Assembly: GCF_000265465.1 (NCBI RefSeq)
Contig: NC_018016.1
Span: 1,850,001 to 1,914,000, forward strand
Direction of reading: 5' to 3'
Length of the DNA: 64,000 nt
Source: Ornithobacterium rhinotracheale DSM 15997
Lineage (GTDB): Bacteria; Bacteroidota; Bacteroidia; Flavobacteriales; Weeksellaceae
Below are positions 60,301 to 64,000 of the stretch, piece after piece (position 1 is the stretch's first letter; each line of letters opens with the position of its first letter). Under the pieces are notes generated by a model. The model was given only the letters and a program-made list of their open reading frames with translations. It did no database searches and had not been told where the DNA came from. Position numbers and translations under genes: made by a program.

Positions 60301-60622
60301 TGTAATTGCTTCAATCCAAAAACAAGAAAAGTATGGTAGCCACTTGGGTAGAGCCTATAACTCTTATAATTATTCAGATTTAAGAATTGCTAAAGGTGAT
60401 TTTGTGAGACTAAAAGAAGTTTCGTTGATTTACAATGTGAATAAAAGCTTCTCTAAAAGAATAGGACTAAACGATTTATCGTTAAAATTACAAGGTACAA
60501 ACTTATTGTTGTTGTATGCAGATGGTAAGTTAAATGGTCAAGATCCTGAATTTATAAACTCAGGAGGGGTAGCAAGTCCAGTACCAAGACAAATTACTTT
60601 TACTTTAAGAGCTAATTTATAA
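57311..60622 (+). CDS. SusC/RagA-type TonB-dependent transporter with carboxypeptidase-like domain
   Basis: A 1103-residue outer-membrane importer. Signal peptide (1-22, YAFAQE), a CarboxypepD_reg-like domain (about 24-95: [32 protein letters not shown]), a TonB-box-like [13 protein letters not shown], plug ([53 protein letters not shown]) and barrel ending in [11 protein letters not shown]. The architecture differs from the STN-type SusC genes at 15752 and 24064. With the downstream metallohydrolase the likely cargo is peptide or protein fragments, as for RagAB. First gene of the third SusCD operon. Confidence 0.95.
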   Translation: [1103 protein letters not shown]

Positions 60623-60641
60623 TTAAACAACAAGACAATAT

Positions 60642-62210
60642 ATGAAAAAAATAACATACATAGCCGCTTTATTATCTGCACTTGCAGTTCCCTACAGCTG
60701 TAATGACTTCTTAGATGAGTTACCAGATAATAGAACGCAATTAGATTCAAAAGATAAAATTACAAAACTTTTGGTGTCAGCTTATCCAGTTAATAATCAC
60801 AGTGTGATTCCTGAACTTATGACGGATAATACAGCTGATATGGGACCAAGGAATACAAGGTTTATACCATTTTACGAGCAAGTAGCAAAGTGGCAGGATA
60901 TTACTGAGATTAATAATGATGGTATTGAGAAAATCTGGGAAGGTTGTTATAAAGCAATATCAAGCGCAAATCAGGTGCTACAATCTATTAAAGAATTAGG
61001 TAACTCAGAAGATCTTTCTGCTCAGAAAGGTGAAGCTTTGATTGCTAGAGCTTATTCTCACTTTATTTTGGTAAATCTTTTTGGTAAGCACTATAATACA
61101 CAAACGAGCGATACTGATTTAGGAGTTGTTTACATGGAACGACCAGAAACAAAACTTGCACCTAAATACAAAAGAGAAAGTGTGAAATCTAATTATGAAA
61201 AAATTGCTCGAGATATTGAGGAAGGTTTACCATTAGTTACAGATAATTATGAGGTAGCTCAATATCACTTTACAAGGGCAGCTGCGAATGCATTTGCAGC
61301 AAGATTCTACTTATATTATGAGCAGTGGGAAAAAGCTGAGAAGTATGCGGACCAAGCTCTAGGTGCTAATCCTTCGCTAAAAGATTGGGCAGCTCTTGGA
61401 AGCTTGCCTCAGGATGAGAAAATTGTGAGTAATGCTTATGTGAATGATAAAGAGGCAAATCTTCTTGACGAAGTTTACACATCATTAGCAGGATTGGTGT
61501 TTGGAAATTATTTAACAAGCGCAAGATTTAATCACACAGCGTTTGTAAACAACGGACAAACAATGTTTGCTCCAACTCCATGGAGTCCAAATGGAAATTT
61601 GACTGTAAATAATTTTAAATTTAAGCCATTTGTATATAGTGGTAATAATTTAGATAAAATATTATTTTTTAAAATTCCATATTTATTTGAATTTACAGAT
61701 CCTGTGGCACAAACAGGTTTTTCAAAATCAGTTAGTGTGACATTTTATACAGATGAAACATTACTTGTAAGAGCTGAAGCTAAAATTCTTCAAAAGAAAT
61801 ATGAAGAAGCCTTGAAAGATTTGAATTTATTTACAAGCAATTTGTATAGAGGGGACCAAACAACAACAATTCAAGCTATTGAAGATTTTTATGGAAATAT
61901 GCCATATTCAAGCAGTGAAAATGTCGATGAAGTAAATCAGAAAAAAAAGCTTCATCCTAAATTTCAAATTGAGCAAGGAACTCAAGAAAATATGTTGCAC
62001 TATGTTCTACAATGTAGAAGAATTTTGACTTTGCACGAAGGTTTAAGATGGTATGATTTGAAACGCTATGGAATTGAAGTACAGAAAGTAGTTTATGATC
62101 ATTTAGGGCAACCAGCAACTGTCGAGGTTTTACCAGTGGATGATGCAAAAAGAGCAATTCAGTTGCCAAGAGATGTTATTAATTCAGGATTAGAAGCTAA
62201 CCCAAGATAA
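60642..62210 (+). CDS. SusD/RagB-like outer-membrane lipoprotein
   Basis: A 522-residue substrate-binding partner of the SusC at 57311. Lipobox at Cys20 (PYSCNDFLDELPDNRTQLDS, the classic RagB/SusD start). Typical segments are WEGCYKAISSANQVLQSI, GEALIARAYSHFILVNLFGKHY, RAAANAFAARFYLYYEQWEKAEKYADQAL (about 205-235), ETLLVRAEAKI and a C-terminal LHEGLRWYDLKRYGIEV. It starts 19 bases after susC. It belongs to the RagB-type subgroup rather than the SusD_2 subgroup seen in the glycan operons. Confidence 0.94.
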   Translation: MKKITYIAALLSALAVPYSCNDFLDELPDNRTQLDSKDKITKLLVSAYPVNNHSVIPELMTDNTADMGPRNTRFIPFYEQVAKWQDITEINNDGIEKIWEGCYKAISSANQVLQSIKELGNSEDLSAQKGEALIARAYSHFILVNLFGKHYNTQTSDTDLGVVYMERPETKLAPKYKRESVKSNYEKIARDIEEGLPLVTDNYEVAQYHFTRAAANAFAARFYLYYEQWEKAEKYADQALGANPSLKDWAALGSLPQDEKIVSNAYVNDKEANLLDEVYTSLAGLVFGNYLTSARFNHTAFVNNGQTMFAPTPWSPNGNLTVNNFKFKPFVYSGNNLDKILFFKIPYLFEFTDPVAQTGFSKSVSVTFYTDETLLVRAEAKILQKKYEEALKDLNLFTSNLYRGDQTTTIQAIEDFYGNMPYSSSENVDEVNQKKKLHPKFQIEQGTQENMLHYVLQCRRILTLHEGLRWYDLKRYGIEVQKVVYDHLGQPATVEVLPVDDAKRAIQLPRDVINSGLEANPR

Positions 62211-62224
62211 AAAATTATAGAAAA

Positions 62225-63109
62225 ATGAAACTAAACAGAATATTTTTAATGTTAGCACTTTCGGTATTTTTTGCAAGTTGCGGAAAAGACGAGGTAAATA
62301 CAAACGAAGATGTCGTCGTATTTGACAAGGGCTATAAAAGTGATTTTGATAAATATTTAGAAAGTATTTACACCGAACCTTATAATGTGCGATTTGTTTA
62401 TAAGTGGGATGATAAAAGCGTAGATCAAAGTTATCAATTAGTACCCGTGAAGTACGAAAATGCAGTAAAGATGGCAAATTTGGTAAAGTATCTTTGCTTG
62501 GATGCATATGAACAGGTAGCACCAAAAGGATTTTTGAGAACCTATTTTCCGAAAAATATTACACTAATAGGTTCTGCAGGGTATAGAAATAATGGTACGA
62601 TGATCTTAGGTTTAGCAGATTCAGGGGTGAAAATTACATTGTTTGATATCAATAATTTGAACACCAAGAATGTAGAAGCTTTATATGCTCGTTATTTTAG
62701 AACGATTTTTCATGAGTTCTCTCACATTATGCATCAAACAACGGATTATCCAAAAGAGTTTAGAACAATCAGCGAAAAAGATTATGTGGGTGATTCTTGG
62801 AACGATGCATGGAAAGATGAAGTTTCATCTTTGTCAAGAGGTTTTGTGAGTGATTATTCATCTAAAGAGCCAAATGAAGATTTTGTAGAATTGCTAGCAC
62901 ACTATGTAACATTCTCGCCAGATAGATGGGAGGAAATGTTAAATAATGCAGGTGATGAAGGAAAGGCTAAGCTTGAAAAAAAGATGTATATCGTAAAAAC
63001 TTACATGAAAAATGTTTGGAAAATTGATTTAGATAAACTAAGAAACGAAGTTTTGAGTAGAGCAACCAACTTAGATAATGTTGATTTAGATAAAATAAAA
63101 ATAAAATAA
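62225..63109 (+). CDS. Substrate-import-associated zinc metallohydrolase lipoprotein
   Basis: A 294-residue lipoprotein (Cys19, FASCGKDEVN). The zinc-binding HExxH reads FHEFSHIMHQ, with His163, Glu164 and His167; a downstream NEDFVELLAHYV may supply the third ligand. It matches the family I know as zinc metallohydrolase lipoproteins encoded with SusC/SusD pairs (TIGR04549 type). It is probably a surface peptidase or protease-like enzyme that trims the substrate before import. It starts 14 bases after susD in the same operon. Reaction not known. Confidence 0.88.
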   Translation: MKLNRIFLMLALSVFFASCGKDEVNTNEDVVVFDKGYKSDFDKYLESIYTEPYNVRFVYKWDDKSVDQSYQLVPVKYENAVKMANLVKYLCLDAYEQVAPKGFLRTYFPKNITLIGSAGYRNNGTMILGLADSGVKITLFDINNLNTKNVEALYARYFRTIFHEFSHIMHQTTDYPKEFRTISEKDYVGDSWNDAWKDEVSSLSRGFVSDYSSKEPNEDFVELLAHYVTFSPDRWEEMLNNAGDEGKAKLEKKMYIVKTYMKNVWKIDLDKLRNEVLSRATNLDNVDLDKIKIK

Positions 63110-63112
63110 CTC

Positions 63113-64000
63113 ATGAAAAAACTATCATATTTATTATTCTCAATTCCACTATTGTGGGGATTGAATGCTTGTACCGAAGATTTTGAACCCACATTTTCAG
63201 AAAACGCAACTCAGCGTTATATAAATGTTCAGAACGAAATTACAGAATTTCTTAGTACCCCTGATGCTGATTTTATTTTACAATACTTCCCAGATGATAA
63301 TCAGTCTTATGGAGGATATAATTATTTCTTGAAATTCTCAGGAAAAGATAAGGTAAGTGCGGAATCAGAGACCAATGAACAAGCTGTAAGTTCTACTTTT
63401 CGAATTCTTCAAAATGGAGGTGCAGTTCTTACCTTTGATTTATACAATGAGGAGCTACATGAATTTGCAACTCCTAGTCCATCAGAATATCGTGCAAAAC
63501 GAGGAGATTTTGAATTTTTGATCCTTAAAAAAAGTAATGACACACTTTATCTAAAAGGAAAGAAAACAGGAAATTACATGAAGCTATATAAAGCAGGGAA
63601 TATTCAAGAGATTAAAAGTAACATTAGAAAAGTAGCAACTACAATTGATAGGGTAGATCTTCCAGCTCAAGGTACTATAGGTACAGAGCCTTTGGTATTG
63701 TCAACAGGAGGAACTAGAAATATTATTTTTAGTACTTTAAATGGGGGGAGTATAGAGTCTACAGAAGCATCGTATATTTTTACAGAAAACGGAATTAAGT
63801 TTTACAAACCAGTTGAAATTAAGGGGAAAGTTTACGGTGGATTAATTTTTGACGAAAGTACTCAAACATTAAAGTCAGAAGATGGTGTAATTGTAATTAA
63901 TTTGAAATTTGTTCCTATCAACTTTAAATCAAAAGCTTGGTTTTTGGATATGAGCAAATCAGAGAATACATCGGAAGGTTATAAGAAAGCCAGAGCAGGC
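63113..64000 (+). CDS. DUF4302 lipoprotein, 3' end cut by window
   Basis: At least 296 residues, running off the window. Lipobox at Cys20 (LNACTEDFEP, acidic after Cys). The body begins YINVQNEITEFLSTPDADFILQYFPDDNQSYGGYNYFLKF, and shows strand pairs typical of DUF4302 lipoproteins that accompany SusCD-metallohydrolase operons (GDFEFLILKKSNDTLYLKGKKTGN region, about 122-145). It starts 3 bases after the metallohydrolase gene. Probably a surface-exposed accessory binding protein; function unknown. Confidence 0.82.
   Translation, partial: MKKLSYLLFSIPLLWGLNACTEDFEPTFSENATQRYINVQNEITEFLSTPDADFILQYFPDDNQSYGGYNYFLKFSGKDKVSAESETNEQAVSSTFRILQNGGAVLTFDLYNEELHEFATPSPSEYRAKRGDFEFLILKKSNDTLYLKGKKTGNYMKLYKAGNIQEIKSNIRKVATTIDRVDLPAQGTIGTEPLVLSTGGTRNIIFSTLNGGSIESTEASYIFTENGIKFYKPVEIKGKVYGGLIFDESTQTLKSEDGVIVINLKFVPINFKSKAWFLDMSKSENTSEGYKKARAG

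Noticed and set aside
1-64000. Classical defence, prophage, integron or transposon modules
   Set aside because: No restriction, toxin-antitoxin, integrase, transposase or phage structural gene was recognised on either strand.

Overview
The window reads as chromosomal DNA of a Flavobacteriia-type Bacteroidota. The evidence is low GC, several promoter candidates of the form TTTG-N18/19-TAnnTTTG, SusC/SusD pairs, type IX secretion and gliding genes (porV, gldJ, and a cargo with a type B sorting domain), a flavobacterial prolyl endopeptidase and an S46 dipeptidyl peptidase. The genus cannot be fixed by reading alone. A host-associated member of the Weeksellaceae or Capnocytophaga/Ornithobacterium type would fit the glycoprotein- and peptide-harvesting genes. 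No rRNA, tRNA, CRISPR array or transposase was seen.

Layout: 1-3.2 kb holds a partial zinc/cation efflux transporter with a natural His tract, a possible small RNA, two secreted proteins of unknown function and a broken HU-family gene. 3.5-11 kb holds prolyl endopeptidase, an alpha/beta hydrolase lipoprotein, a broken DUF4476 gene, a small membrane protein, and purA and purB with a broken four-helix-bundle gene between them. At 11.1-11.3 kb there is a GC-rich array of perfect palindromes, then an intact HU-family gene.

11.8-27.1 kb (minus strand) is the main accessory region: two consecutive, homologous operons. Each runs SusC (with an STN domain), SusD, a GH18 endoglycosidase lipoprotein and a DUF1735+LamG lipoprotein. 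The upstream copy also carries a discoidin-type (F5/8C) lipoprotein. The two susC genes share a nearly identical first ~414 bp, and both operons end in the same terminator stem. The gene set resembles loci that cut N-glycans from host glycoproteins, such as the Gpd complex of Capnocytophaga canimorsus.

27.5-49 kb has a 1458-residue type IX secretion cargo, a zinc-finger membrane protein, gpmI overlapping a HAD phosphatase, map, a lipoprotein, an acidic protein, a 2-oxo-acid dehydrogenase E2, a YceI protein, porV divergent from gldJ-murF, purE-purK, and an arginine decarboxylase followed by a deoxyhypusine-synthase-like gene. 49.1-54.5 kb is a sulfate-activation operon (cysQ, SLC13 permease, cysC, cysD, cysN) that makes and clears PAPS, with no reductase in the window. 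After a 21-bp tandem repeat comes an S46 peptidase with the acidic-residue-specific (DPP11) signature. From 57.3 kb to the edge is a third SusC/SusD operon with a zinc metallohydrolase lipoprotein and a DUF4302 lipoprotein.

Together the window combines housekeeping purine, cell-wall, polyamine and sulfur genes with three outer-membrane nutrient-capture systems, and with secreted peptidases and glycosidases that would supply them from host protein. Three broken genes in the first 10 kb point to recent gene loss. The most unusual features are the duplicated glycan operons with their recombination-prone susC 5' ends, and the palindrome array.
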